A stretch of DNA of 64,000 bases, from NCBI GenBank assembly GCA_963931865.1, contig OZ007506.1, positions 11,223,301-11,287,300 of the forward strand, read 5' to 3'. The notes below the pieces were generated by a model, which made no database searches, was not told where the DNA came from, and saw only the letters and a list, made by a program, of their open reading frames with translations. This document shows, piece after piece, positions 47,001 through 58,337 of the stretch; the first letter of the stretch is position 1, and every line of letters starts with the position of its first letter. Source of the DNA: Axinella damicornis (lineage: Eukaryota > Porifera > Demospongiae > Axinellida > Axinellidae). The position numbers were made by a program, and so were the translations under genes.

Positions 47001-50000
47001 TGCCATTGCCTGTCTGGTTGTGTGCTCTCTGGACCGAGACGGATTGGTGTTGGGTTCAGCGTGGAGATTAAAAATAGGTGAGTGCACATGCAAAACTGTT
47101 CCACTTCTCATTCCTGTAGCTAGTCTCTGCTGATATCCTGATGCCATTTCCTCTGGTTGAGCGCTCTCTGGACCGAGACGGATTGGTTGATGTCAGCGTG
47201 GAGATTAAAATTAGGTGAGTACACATGCAAATGTATTCCACTTCTCATTGCTGTAGCTAGTCTCTGCCGTTATCCTGACGCCATTGCCTCTGGTTGAGCG
47301 CTATCTGGACCGAGATGGATTGGTGGAGGTCAGCGTGGAGATTAAAATTAGGTGAGTGCACATGCAAAACTGTTCCACTTCTCATTGCTGTAGCTAGTCT
47401 CTACCGATATCCTGATGCCATTTCCTCTGGTTTAGCGCTCTCTGGACCGAGACGGATTGGTGGAGGTCAGCGTGGAGATTAAAATGAGGTGAGTGCACAT
47501 GCATATCTATTCCACTTCTCATTCCTGTAGCTAGGCTCTGCCGTTATCTTGATGCCATTGCCTGTCTGGTTGTGTGCTCTCTGGACCGAGACGGATTGGT
47601 GGAGGTCAGCGTGGAGATTAAAAATAGGTGAGTGCACATGCAAAACTGTTCCACTTCTCATTCCTGTAGCTAGTCTCTGCTGATATCCTGATGCCATTTC
47701 CTCTGGTTGAGCGCTCTCTGGACCGAGACGGATTGGTTGATGTCAGCGTGGAGATTAAAATTAGGTGAGTGCACATGCAAATGTATTCCACTTCCCATTC
47801 CTGTAGCTAGTCTCTGCTGATATCCTGATGCCATTTCCTCTGGTTGAGCGCTCTCTGGACCGAAACGGATTGGTGGATGTCAGCATGGAGATTAAAATTA
47901 GGTGAGTGCACATGCAAAACTGTTCCACTTCTCATTCCTGTAGCTAGGCTCTGCTGATATCCTGATGCCATTTCCTCTGGTTGAGCGCTCTCTGGACCGA
48001 GACGGATTGGTGGATGTCAGCGTGGGGATTAAAATTAGGTGAGTACACATGCAAATGTATTCCACTTCTCATTCCTGTAGCTAGTCTCTGCCGTTATCTT
48101 GATGCCATTGCATGTCTGGTTGTGTGCTCTCTGGACCGAGACGGATTGTTGGAGGTCAGCGTGGAGATTAAAAATAGGTGAGTACACATGCAACACTGTT
48201 CCACTTCTCATTCCTGTAGCTAGTCTCTGCTGATATCCTGATGACATTTCCTCTGGTTGAGCGCTCTCTGGACCAAGACGGATTGGTGGATGTCAGCGTC
48301 GAGATTAAAATTAGGTGAGTGCACATGCAAATGTATTCCACTTCTCATTGCTGTAGCTAGTCTCTGCCGTTATCCTGACGCCATTGCCTCTGGTTGAGCG
48401 CTCTCTGGACCGAGACGGATTGGTGGAGGTCACCGTGGAGATTAAAATTAGGTGAGTGCACATGCAAAACTGTTCCACTTCTCATTCCTGTAGCTAGTCT
48501 CTGCTGATATCCTGACGCCATTTCCTCTGGTTGAGCGCTCTCTGGACCGAGACGGATTGGTGGATGTCAGCGAGGAGATTAAAATTAGGTGAGTGCACAT
48601 GCAAATGTATTCCACTTCTCATTCCTGTAGCTAGTCTCTGCCGTTATCTTGATGCCATTGCCTGTCTGGTTGTGTGCTCTCTGGACCGAGACGGATTGTT
48701 GGAGGTCAGCGTGGAGATTAAAAATAGGTGAGTACACATGCAAAACTGTTCCACTTCTCATTCCTGTAGCTAGTCTCTGCTGATATCCTGATGACATTTC
48801 CTCTGGTTGAGCGCTCTCTGGACCGAGACGGATTGGTGGATGTCAGCGTGGAGATTAAAATTAGGTGAGTGCACATGCAAACGTATTCCACTTCTCACTC
48901 CTGTAGCTAGTCTCTGCTGATATCCTGATGACATTTCCTCTGGTTGAGCGCTCTCTGGACCGAGACGGATTGGTGGATGTAAGCGTGGAAATTAAAATTA
49001 GGTGAGTGCACATGCAAACGTATTCCACTTCTCATTCCTGTAGCTAGTCTCTGCTGATATCCTGATTCCATTTCCTCTGGTTGAGCGCTCTCTGGACCGA
49101 GACGGATTGGTGGATGTCAGCGTGGAGATTAAAATTAGGTGAGTGCACATGCAAATGTATTCCACTTCTCATTGCTGTAGCTAGTCTCTGCCGTTATCCT
49201 GACGCCATTGCCTCTGGTTGAGCGCTCTCTGGACCGAGACGGATTGGTGGAGGTCAGCGTGGAGATTAAAATTAGGTGAGTGCACATGCAAAACTGTTCC
49301 ACTTCTCATTCCTGTAGCTAGTCCCTGACGCCATTTCCTCTGCTTGAGCGCTCTTTGGACCGAGACGGATATGTGGATGTCAGCGTGGAGATTAAAATTA
49401 GGTGAGTGCACATGCAAATGTATTCCACTTCTCATTCCTGTAGCTAGTCTCTGCCGTTATCTTGATGCCATTGCCTGTCTGGTTGTGTGCTCTCTGGACC
49501 GAGACGGATTGTTGGAGGTCAGCGTGGAGATTAAAAATAGGTGAGTACACATGCAAAACTGTTCCACTTCTCATTCCTGTAGCTAGTCTCTGCTGATATC
49601 CTGATGACATTTCCTCTGGTTGAGCGCTCTCTGGACCGAGACGGATTGGTGGATGTAAGCGTGGAGATTAAAATTAGGTGAGTGCACATGCAAACGTATT
49701 CCACTTCTCATTCCTGTAGCTAGTCTCTGCTGATATCCTGATTCCATTTCCTCTGGTTGAGCGCTCTCTGGACCGAGACGGATTGGTGGATCTCAGCGGG
49801 GAGATTAAAATTAGGTGAGTGCACATGCAAATGTATTCCACTTCTCTTTCCTGTAGCTAGTCTCTGCTGACATCCTGATGCCATTTCCTCTGGTTGAGCG
49901 CTCTCTGGACCGAGACGGATTGGTGGATGTCAGCGTGGAGATAAAAATTAGGTGAGTGCACATGCAAAACTGTTCCACTTCTCATTCCTGTAGCTAGTCT

Positions 50001-53000
50001 CTGCTGATATCATGACGCCATTTCCTCTGGTTGAGCGCTCTCTGGACCGAGACGGATTGGTGGATGTCAGCGTGAGATTAAAATTAGGTGAGTGCACATG
50101 CAAATGTATTCCACTTCTCTTTCCTGTAGCTAGTCTCTGCTGACATCCTGATGCCTTTTTTCTCTGGTTGAGCGCTCTCTGGACCGAGACGGATTGGTGG
50201 ATGTCAGCGTGGAGATAAAAATTAGGTGAGTGCACATGCAAAACTGTTCCACTTCTCATTCCTGTAGCTAGTCTCTGCTGATATCCTGACGCCATTTCCT
50301 CTGGTTGAGCGCTCTCTGGACCGAGACGGATTGGTGGATGTCAGCGAGGAGATTAAAATTAGGTGAGTGCACATGCAAATGTATTCCACTTCTCATTCCT
50401 GTAGCTAGTCTCTGCCGTTATTTTGATGCCATTGCCTGTCTGGTTGTGTGCTCTCTGGACCGAGACGGATTGTTGGAGGTCAGCGTGGAGATTAAAAATA
50501 GGTGAGTACACATGCAAAACTGTTCCACTTCTCATTCCTGTAGCTAGTCTCTGCTGATATCCTGATGACATTTCCTCTGGTTGAGCGCTCTCTGGACCGA
50601 GACGGATTGGTGGATGTCAGCGTGGAGATTAAAATTAGGTGAGTGCACATGCAAACGTATTCCACTTCTCACTCCTGTAGCTAGTCTCTGCTGATATCCT
50701 GATGACATTTCCTCTGGTTGAGCGCTCTCTGGACCGAGACGGATTGGTGGATGTAAGCGTGGAAATTAAAATTAGGTGAGTGCACATGCAAACGTATTCC
50801 ACTTCTCATTCCTGTAGCTAGTCTCTGCTGATATCCTGATTCCATTTCCTCTGGTTGAGCGCTCTCTGGACCGAGACGGATTGGTGGATGTCAGCGTGGA
50901 GATTAAAATTAGGTGAGTGCACATGCAAATGTATTCCACTTCTCATTGCTGTAGCTAGTCTCTGCCGTTATCCTGACGCCATTGCCTCTGGTTGAGCGCT
51001 CTCTGGACCGAGACGGATTGGTGGAGGTCAGCGTGGAGATTAAAAATAAGTGAGTACACATGCAAAACTGTTCCACTTCTCATTGCTGTAGCTAGTCTCT
51101 GCCGATATCCTGATGCCATTTCTTCTGGTTGAGCACTCTCTGGACCGAGACGGATTGGTTGAGGTCAGCGTGGAGATTAAAATTAGGTGAGTGCACATGC
51201 AAATCTATTCCACTTCTCATTCCTGTAGCTAGTCTCTGCCGTTATCTTGATGCCATTGCCTGTCTGGTTGTGTGCTCTCTGGACCGAGACGGATTGGTGG
51301 ATGTCAGCGTGGAGATTAAAAATAGGTGAGTGCACATGCAAAACTGTTCCACTTCTTATTCCTGTAACTAGTCTCTGCTGATATCCTGATGCCATTTCCT
51401 CTGGTTGAGCGCTCTCTGGACCGAGACGGATTGGTGGAGGTCAGCGTGGAGATGAAAATTAGGTGAGTGCACGTGCAAATCTATTCCACTTCTCATTGCT
51501 GTAGCTAGTCTCTGCCGTTATCCTGATGCCATTGCATGTCTGGTTGTGTGCTCTCTTGACCGAGACGGATTGGTGGAGGTAAGCGTGGAGATTAAAATTA
51601 GGTGAGTGCACATGCAAAACAGTTCCACTTCTCATTCCTGTAGCTAGTCTCTGCTGATATCCTGATGCCATTTCCTCTGATTGAGCGCTCTCTGGACCGA
51701 GACGGATTGGTGGATGTCAGCGTGGAGATTAAAATTAGGTGAGTGCACATACAAATCTATTCCACTTCTCATTCCTGTAGCTAGTCTTTTCCGTTATCTT
51801 GATGCCATTGTCTGTCTGGTTGAGCGCTCTCTGGACCGAGACGGATTGGTGGAGGTCAGCGTGGAGATTAAAATTAGGTGAGTGCACATGCAAATCTATT
51901 CCACTTCTCATTCCTGTAGCTGGTCTCTGCTGATATCCTGATGCCATTTCCTCTGGTTGAGCGCTCTCTGGACCGAGACGGATTGGTGGATGTCAGCGTG
52001 GAGATTAAAATTGGGTGAGTGCAAATGCAAATCTGTTCCACTTCTCATTGCTGTAGCTAGTCTCTGCCGATATCCTGATGCCATTTCCTCTGGTTGAGCA
52101 CTCTCTGGACCGAGACGGATTGGTGGAGGTCAGCGTGGAGATTAAAATTAGGTGAGTGCTCATGCAAATCTATTCCACTTCTCATTCCTGTAGCTAGTCT
52201 CTGCTGTTATCTTGATGCCATTGCCTGTCTGGTTGTGTGCTCTCTGGACCGAGACGGATTGGTGGAGGTCAGCGTGGAGATTGAAAATAGGTGAGTGCAC
52301 ATGCAAAACTGTTCCATTTCTCATTCCTGTAACTAGTCTCTGCTGATATCCTGATGCCATTTCCTCTGGTTGAGCGCTCTCTGGAGCGAGACGGATTGGT
52401 GTAGGTCAGCGTGGAGATGAAAATTAGGTAAGTGCACGTGCAAATCCATTCCACTTCTCATTGCTGTAGCTAGTTTCTGCCGTTATCCTGACGCCATTGC
52501 CTGTCTGGTTGTGTGCTCTCTGGACCGAGACGGATTGGTGGAGGTCAGCGTGGAGATTAAAATTAGGTGAGTGCACATGCAAAACTGTTCCATTTCTCAT
52601 TCCTGTAGCTAGTCTCTGCTGACATCCTGATGCCATTTCCTCTGGTTGAGCGCTCTCTGGACCGAGATGGATTGGTGGATGTCAGCGTGGAGATTAAAAT
52701 TGGGTGAGTGCAAATGCAAATCTGTTCCACTTCTCATTGCTGTAGCTAGTCTCTGCCGATATCCTGATGCCATTTCCTCTGGTTGAGCACTCTCTGGACC
52801 GAGACGGATTGGTGGAGGTCAGCGTGGAGAATAAAATTAGGTGAGTGCTCATGCAAATCTATTCCACTTCTCATTCCTGTAGCTAGTCTCTGCTGTTATC
52901 TTGATGCCATTGCCTGTCTGGTTGTGTGCTCTCTGGACCGAGACGGATTGGTGGAGGTCAGCGTGGAGATTGAAAATAGGTGAGTGCACATGCAAAACTG

Positions 53001-54046
53001 TTCCACTTCTCATTCCTGTAGCTAGTCTCTGCTGATATCCTGATGCCATTTCCTCTGGTTGAGCGCTCTCTGGACCTAGACGGATTGGTGGAGGTCAGCG
53101 TGGAGATGAAAATTAGGAGAGTGCACGTGCAAATCTATTCCGCTTCTCATTGCTGTAGCTAGTCTCTGCCGTTATCCTGATGCCATTGCCTGTCTGGTTG
53201 TGTGCTCTCTGGACCGAGACGGATTGGTGGAGATCAGCGTGGAGATTAAAATTAGGTGAGTGCACATGCAAAACTGTTCCACTTCTCATTCCTGTAGCTA
53301 ATCTCTGCTGATATCCTGATGCCATTTCCTCTGGTTGAGCGCTCTCTGGACTGAGACGGATTGGTGGATGTCAGCGTGGAGATTAAAATTAGGTGAGTGC
53401 ACATGCAAATGTATTCCACTTCTCATTTCTGTAGCTAGTCTCTGCCGATATCCTGATGCCATTTCCTCTGGTTGAGCGTTCCCTGGACCGAGACGGATTG
53501 GTGGATGTCAGCGTGGATATTAAAATTAGGTGAGTGCACATGCAAATGTATTCCACTTCTCATTCCTGTAGCTAGTCTCTGCTGATATCCTGATGCCATT
53601 TCCTCTGGTTGAGCGCTCTCTGGACCGAGACGGATTGGTGGATGTCAGCTTGTAGATTAAAATTAGGTGAGTGCACATGCAAATGTATTCCACTTCTCAT
53701 TCCTGTAGCTAGTCTCTGCCGATATCCTTATGCTATTTCCTCTTGTTGAGCGCTCTCTGGACCGAGACGGATAGGTGGAGGTCTGCGTGGAGATTAAAAT
53801 TAGGTGAGTGCACGTGCAAATCTATTCCACTTCTCAGTGCTGTAGCTAGTCTCTGCCGTTATCCTGATGCCATCGCCTGTCTGGTTGTGCGCTCTCTGGA
53901 CCGAGACGGATTGGTGAAGGTCAGCGTGGAGATTAAAATTAGGTGAGTGCACATGCAAATCTATTCCACTTCTCATTGCTGTAGCTAGTCTCTGCCGTTA
54001 TCCTGATGCCATTGCCTGTCTGGTTGTGTGCTCTGTGGACCGAGAC
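44035..54046 (+). repeat. ~10-kb array of ~70 mini-exon-like 137/139-bp tandem units
   Basis: Each unit has a GCTCTCTGGACCGAGACGGA core, a GGTCAGCGTGGAGATTAAAA segment ending ATTAG|GTGAGTGCACATG, then CTATTCCACTTCTCATTCCT ending GTAG. This gives AG|GTGAGT followed after ~42 bp by a pyrimidine-rich TGTAG, i.e. a full set of splice signals in nearly every unit. Two length classes occur: GCCTGTCTGGTTGTGTG units are 139 bp and TCCTCTGGTTGAGCG units 137 bp. The first units (44035-44870) are diverged and the central ones homogeneous. The array stops abruptly at 54046 within a unit. Frames of 60-115 codons on both strands follow from the 137/139 periodicity and are not convincing genes. Confidence 0.95.
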
Positions 54047-54239
54047 GGATATATGTGTGAATACATGCTTCTGCAGCCAGTAGACCTGGAGGCGTGGCTG
54101 CAGGGCAGCCAGTCAAAGACAAGTCAAAGTGTAATTGATACCCCGGTAACGGGAGGCATACAGTGCTGCGTACAAATATAGTACAAAGACGTGTACACAC
54201 AAAACTGTACGAAGTAGCAAACAATAAACAGTGGCAGAG

Positions 54240-54590
54240 TTAACATAGGAGTTCACGGCCAGTGGACAGTACCACTTCAAAACTCTCAGGATCTGACAAA
54301 CTGGAGATGACAGAGTCCACCAGGTCTTTAGGAGATGCGCAGTTTGTTAAGTTGAGGTGGGTGGACAGAAGATGATCACAGAGAGGGGTATCCCGAGGTA
54401 CAACGAATGAGCAGTTGTCGATAGGGCATCCACGGTCAGAGAATACAGATTTGCTCAGGATGTTTAAGATGGCAAGGGAGGCCTTTGTCCCTTCAGGGCC
54501 ATGTTCTAGAGCGTTATCCCAGAATCTCATCCAGCTGCCTCCGTTTGCCACTTTCAGAACATACTCCAGGGAGACATGTTGCTCAGACAT
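54240..54590 (-). CDS. 116-aa ORF with Cys/His pair, uncharacterised
   Basis: Complete ORF with ATG and stop. Residues ~10-40 read YVLKVANGGSWMRFWDNALE and residues ~52-75 have a C-x4-C...C-x3-H-x4-H spacing (RGCPIDNCSF ... LCDHLLSTHLN), possibly a small zinc finger. I recall similar W..FWD.AL..GP.GT plus Cys/His tails in invertebrate repeat-associated ORFs, so it may be element-derived. It is divergently arranged with the next exon, 122 bp apart. Function is unknown. Confidence 0.45.
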   Translation of the reverse strand: MSEQHVSLEYVLKVANGGSWMRFWDNALEHGPEGTKASLAILNILSKSVFSDRGCPIDNCSFVVPRDTPLCDHLLSTHLNLTNCASPKDLVDSVISSLSDPESFEVVLSTGRELLC

Positions 54591-54713
54591 GTTGAGAGTT
54601 CGGGTGTAGTCTGCGGTGATTATCTGTCTGCGGTGATTATCTGTCGGTGCGGTGATTATCTGCCCACTACAGATCTACTGCGCATGCTTAGTAAATTCAT
54701 CGTTTTGTGGAAA
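54591..54713. promoter_or_regulatory. Bidirectional promoter with triplicated TGCGGTGATTATCTG
   Basis: Three near-identical copies of TGCGGTGATTATCTG lie at 54611-54664 between two divergent ATGs. Each contains TTATCT, the reverse of the GATA-factor site AGATAA. Confidence 0.5.
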
Positions 54714-54898
54714 ATGGCTTCCCGTGGAGAACTAGAACCATCACCTGCGCTCATTGAGGGCGTCCAGACGTCTTCCCTGGACGGAGAGGAGGAAGAAAGT
54801 ATGGAAAAACTGCGCAGGATTCAACTGGCCCACGAGGGAATGCGCCTGTTGCTCTGCAGCCAAGTGAAACAACCCGAAGAGCTGTTCAGGACGTCAAG
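54714..54898 (+). CDS. Possible first coding exon, acidic protein
   Basis: ATG at 54714 opens 61 codons (MASRGELEPSPALIEGVQTS..., then a DGEEEESMEKLRR acidic-to-basic stretch predicted helical), ending at TCAAG|GTATAC, a plausible donor in phase 2. Downstream exons were not found with certainty. The partial TLDc exons at 57096 are on the same strand but need a phase-0 start, so they do not join directly to this exon. Family not recognised. Confidence 0.4.
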
Positions 54899-55082
54899 GT
54901 ATACAAGTTTGTCGATAGCGTGTAGGTTTATATTCCACATGCAGTGAACATGACAGATATTTGTAAAGGCCGTACGAGAGAGTTCGCCTTATGAGCTGAG
55001 CCGTACGCGTCCAACGGTGGAAGTAGTCATGTAGTTAACGTCAGTGCAGCAAAAATAACTAGACGAATGCAGAACATTGTGG

Positions 55083-55245
55083 GTCGAGCCTGAGCGAGTA
55101 CATGCAGGTGCTGAATGTGCATGGAGCAGTTGCAAGTGCTGAATGTGCATGGAGCAGTTGCATGTGGTGAAATGTGCATGGTCGAGGAGCAGTTGCATGT
55201 GGTGAAATGTGCATGGAGCAGTTGCATGTGCATGTCATCAGAATG
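55083..55245. repeat. ~32-bp minisatellite (GTGCATGGAGCAGTTGCATG)
   Basis: About five imperfect copies of GTGCATGGAGCAGTTGCATG with GTGAA or CTGAAT spacers. Confidence 0.85.
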
Positions 55246-55559
55246 AGTCCGACAGAAGTTATGACGCTAAAAATATACTTGTGCACTTCACAGCGTTGAA
55301 GCAATCAGGCAGGTAAGTCCAGGTCCGGGAGCGGTCTCTGTCTTTGACTTCCTCGTCCTCTGCTGATGTCAGATCTGTGTCATGACTGGTCACAGTGAGT
55401 TTAGTGTTACCGAGTGAAGGCCAGTCAACTTCCCATCCTCTGGCGATAGCTGATGCAGTCTAACAGGCACATCACACCGTCACAGTGCTGAGCTGCTGCA
55501 CACCATGACGACTAGTGTGCTCTGCATGGCAGGACATGCGATGGCTTGAAGCGCTCTCC

Positions 55560-55945
55560 CCGTCTTCATGAAATGCTTGAGCTGCTCTCCGAGACTCTCT
55601 CCAGCCTGGTGTCTCTCTCTTCAGCAGTCTCAGCTGTCATTCTGTCCTGGTGAACTTCTCTCATTCTCTCCAGTCTGGACTCCCTCTCCTCGCGGCTTTG
55701 AGCAGCGTGCCTAGCCGCAGTCTGTCTCTCTCTCGTCGCTGCCTAAGCCGTCGTTCCTTTTCTTCCGCTGTTTCAGCAGCACGGCGGGCCCTTTCTCGTT
55801 CCCTCCTACGTCGAAGTCTCTCTTCTTTGCTCCGGACGCTTGTTGTAGACTCAATCACGATTTTATACACAAATACCAAGTAGTCAACGTGGCTTGTACG
55901 TTGCAAAGTAGTAAACGTGGCTTGCCTATAGTGGCCGGTCATCAA
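55560..55945 (-). pseudogene. STPR-repeat ORF (23-residue repeats), frameshifted
   Basis: The minus-strand frame from ATG at 55945 gives RLRRRRERERARRAAETAEE and then KERRLRQRRERDRLRL. The next repeats (RESRLERMREVHQDRMTAET and AEERDTRLERV) continue one frame away from about 55700. The ~23-residue period with AETAEER matches STPR (score and three amino-acid peptide repeat) DNA-binding segments known from FMBP-1-like proteins and many mobile-element ORFs. One frameshift is visible and no further domain follows within the window. Confidence 0.6.
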
Positions 55946-55949
55946 CGTG

Positions 55950-56620
55950 AACGTGGCGTGTACATCGCAATAATGTTAAAAATCAACGTGCAAATAAGAG
56001 CAGGAAGTGATTTACGGCACGACGTACGATAGAAACATATAAATATAGAAATATAGAAAATTCACAGCTAACTCGTCTATGTGGGGCTCGCTCAGGCTCG
56101 CCCCAATTACGTGTGCTCCTCATAATTTCGAATCAGTATGAATGAATACTGAACAAGCCTCAGATGTTTGTGTTACATGTAGGACGTTGATAATGATTAG
56201 TAATAATTATCAGTGCATCGTTAGTTGGGTCAGGGAAAGTGTTCCTGCAGCTAATGAGCTGTATCAAAACCAATTAACACCCACCTATGTTTACTTGTTT
56301 ATATCAGCTGTGAGAAGCTAAGAGGTTTTAGCACTAAAATAACTGGGTGCCAAGCATGTAGGGTCCTTTGTACGTGTACAGAGAATGTTGATTCCCTTTG
56401 AAACATCGAAACAGCGGGCGATGTGTGAATGTGGGAGAAGGTAAGTTGCTGGTGCCAGCTCAATGGTGTTCATAACTTTCTGTATGCTGGTTCAGTGTGG
56501 TTCTGTAATGTATCCAACGTAACTTACCTGTTGAGGGATCATTGTACACTGCGTCCAGGTGTCTGTGTGTGGGAGCTCTCACCAGCCTGGGATATATACA
56601 AGTTCAGTCAAGCCACTACA
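55950..56620. other. No gene recognised
   Basis: AT-rich spacer. The motif GTGGGGCTCGCTCAGGCTCG at about 56080 recurs at 17230 (GTGGGGCTCGCTAAGGCTCG), so it is part of a dispersed repeat. Confidence 0.4.
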
Positions 56621-57095
56621 TGCATGTACTGAACTGTTTTATAGCTGTTGTCCCAGAGGTGATTATAATTTTGTTTCAAGTGATCTGAAAAATGTCAGAC
56701 CCCACCGAAGTTTGCATGATTGTGAAGATGGCTGAGAAACCTCAGTATAGGGTCGTACTTTTAATGCCGTAGTTAATGGTTAATGCTGAGAGAAAGAGAA
56801 GCAGAATCCACAGAAACATTTCTAGTACTGGCTGGGATTTGAACCCAAGACCTTCTGGATACTAGTTTACCACTAAGCCACTGAGCCCACGGCAGAGGAA
56901 CAGTACTCAAGCTCCATATAGCAGCATTGTGTGGAGGCCTCAGCTGAATTCCAGCTGATTCTCAGTGGTGGTTTATCACAACATCCCAATATGGTTCATC
57001 CACTGAGACAACACACAATGCACACATACACCATCTCAACAAGAGATAACAAGTTTCAGGACACACACACACAACAAACATGCAAACCTTCACAG

Positions 57096-58337
57096 CTGTT
57101 TGGTGCTGTGATGTCTTGTCTGCTGAAGATCAGTGATCACTTCTATGGCACAAGGGAATCATTCCTCTTTAGCTTTGAAGGCTCGGACATGAGAGTCTTC
57201 CACTGGACAGCTGCCAACAGCTACTGTGTGAAGGGAAACAGCGACAGTATTGGCTTTGGCAGTGGAGAGTAAGTGGGTAATATCTAGTTCTGTGGGTATA
57301 CCAGTAGCTTCACTCGCTTGAGCTACTGCCCCCTGCTTGAGCAGGCCAGTGCCAAGCACACGGCAGCACACGGCAGTGCTGCAGAGCTCCGACATCATGA
57401 GTTGAAATGCATTATCATTCGCGTCATTTCTCACCCAAGGCCTCCATACAAAAGAAGCTTAGTCGTCTGCCCCTGTGAAGCAAATCCCTGCTTGTGGCCT
57501 TCCTCTTTCTCACTAACTATTGGCTCTCTTTCGGACTAACTATTGGCCTCCACAGGCAAGTGCACATCTCCACCTCAATCTGGTCCTGCCTGGTACGTAA
57601 GCTAGTGTTCTTACCTGCATGTGGCTAGCTCTGTGGCATGCACATGCAGCTCTGGGGCATGCGTATGCAGCTCTGGGGCATGCACATGCACAGATGTACT
57701 TCCGCAACGTACACCCCCTGCCTCACACACATGGTATTGTAGTCGCATTATTACATTGCATGTGATTTTTAATTTTGATTTTGCATGGTGGTGGCTATTG
57801 CGAGGGCCTGGAGAGGCAGAGCCTTTTAAAAACCAGGTCCCCTGGGACCGACTGCTTTACATCCCTTCTAAAGGATGCACTGTGAGCTATTTCCACCTTT
57901 TTTGAGGCTAGAGCTGTGTCGACTCCTAGGAGTGAAAGAAAATCTCTTGCGGCATGGTGTGACTCAAACCAGCAACTGTTCGATTAGCAGTGGAATGCTT
58001 TAACCACTCGGCCACCAGCCATCCCTATGTGAAAACTACATACAATCCCCCTCTCTCCTCTGCCCTTCAATTGATTCCTCCCTCCCTCCCTCCCTCCCTC
58101 CCTCCCTCCCTCCCTCCCTCCCTCCCTCCCTCCCTCCCTCCCTCCCTCCCTCCCTCCCTCCCTCCCTCCATCCATTCCTCCCTCCCTCCCTCGTTCCCTC
58201 CCTCCTTCCACAGTGGACATTTTGGGTTGTGGTTGGATGAGTACTTCTACCATGGCAGCAGGTATAGCTGTTCAACCTACAACAATGACTGTTTAGCAAG
58301 CCAACAAGACTTCGTCTGTAGTGGAATCGAAGCATGA
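57096..58337 (+). CDS. TLDc-domain exons, right partial copy (frame intact)
   Basis: Exon 57096-57268 encodes LFGAVMSCLLKISDHFYGTR, then FLFSFEGSDMRVFHWTAANS and GNSDSIGFGSG. Exon 58214-58337 encodes the tail with HFGLWLDEYFYHGSRYSCST to a stop after CSGIEA. Unlike the left copy, the first of these exons has no 4-base insertion and is open throughout. The GDFG of the left copy reads GHFG here. The two upstream TLDc exons (LIYSTFKHG..., LLLVGDQK) are not found between the satellite array and this point, so the duplicated gene lacks its N-terminal TLDc half. It may be a truncated copy or be spliced to a different 5' exon. Confidence 0.7.
58078..58200. repeat. (CCTC)n microsatellite, uninterrupted
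   Basis: About 90 bp of pure CCTC followed by variants. It is the empty-site counterpart of the interrupted tract at 40715-41270. Confidence 0.9.

Noticed and set aside
44953..53950. Numerous 60-115-codon ORFs on both strands in the satellite array
   Set aside because: They repeat with the array period, occur on both strands and run through the putative introns, so they are shadows of the tandem repeat.
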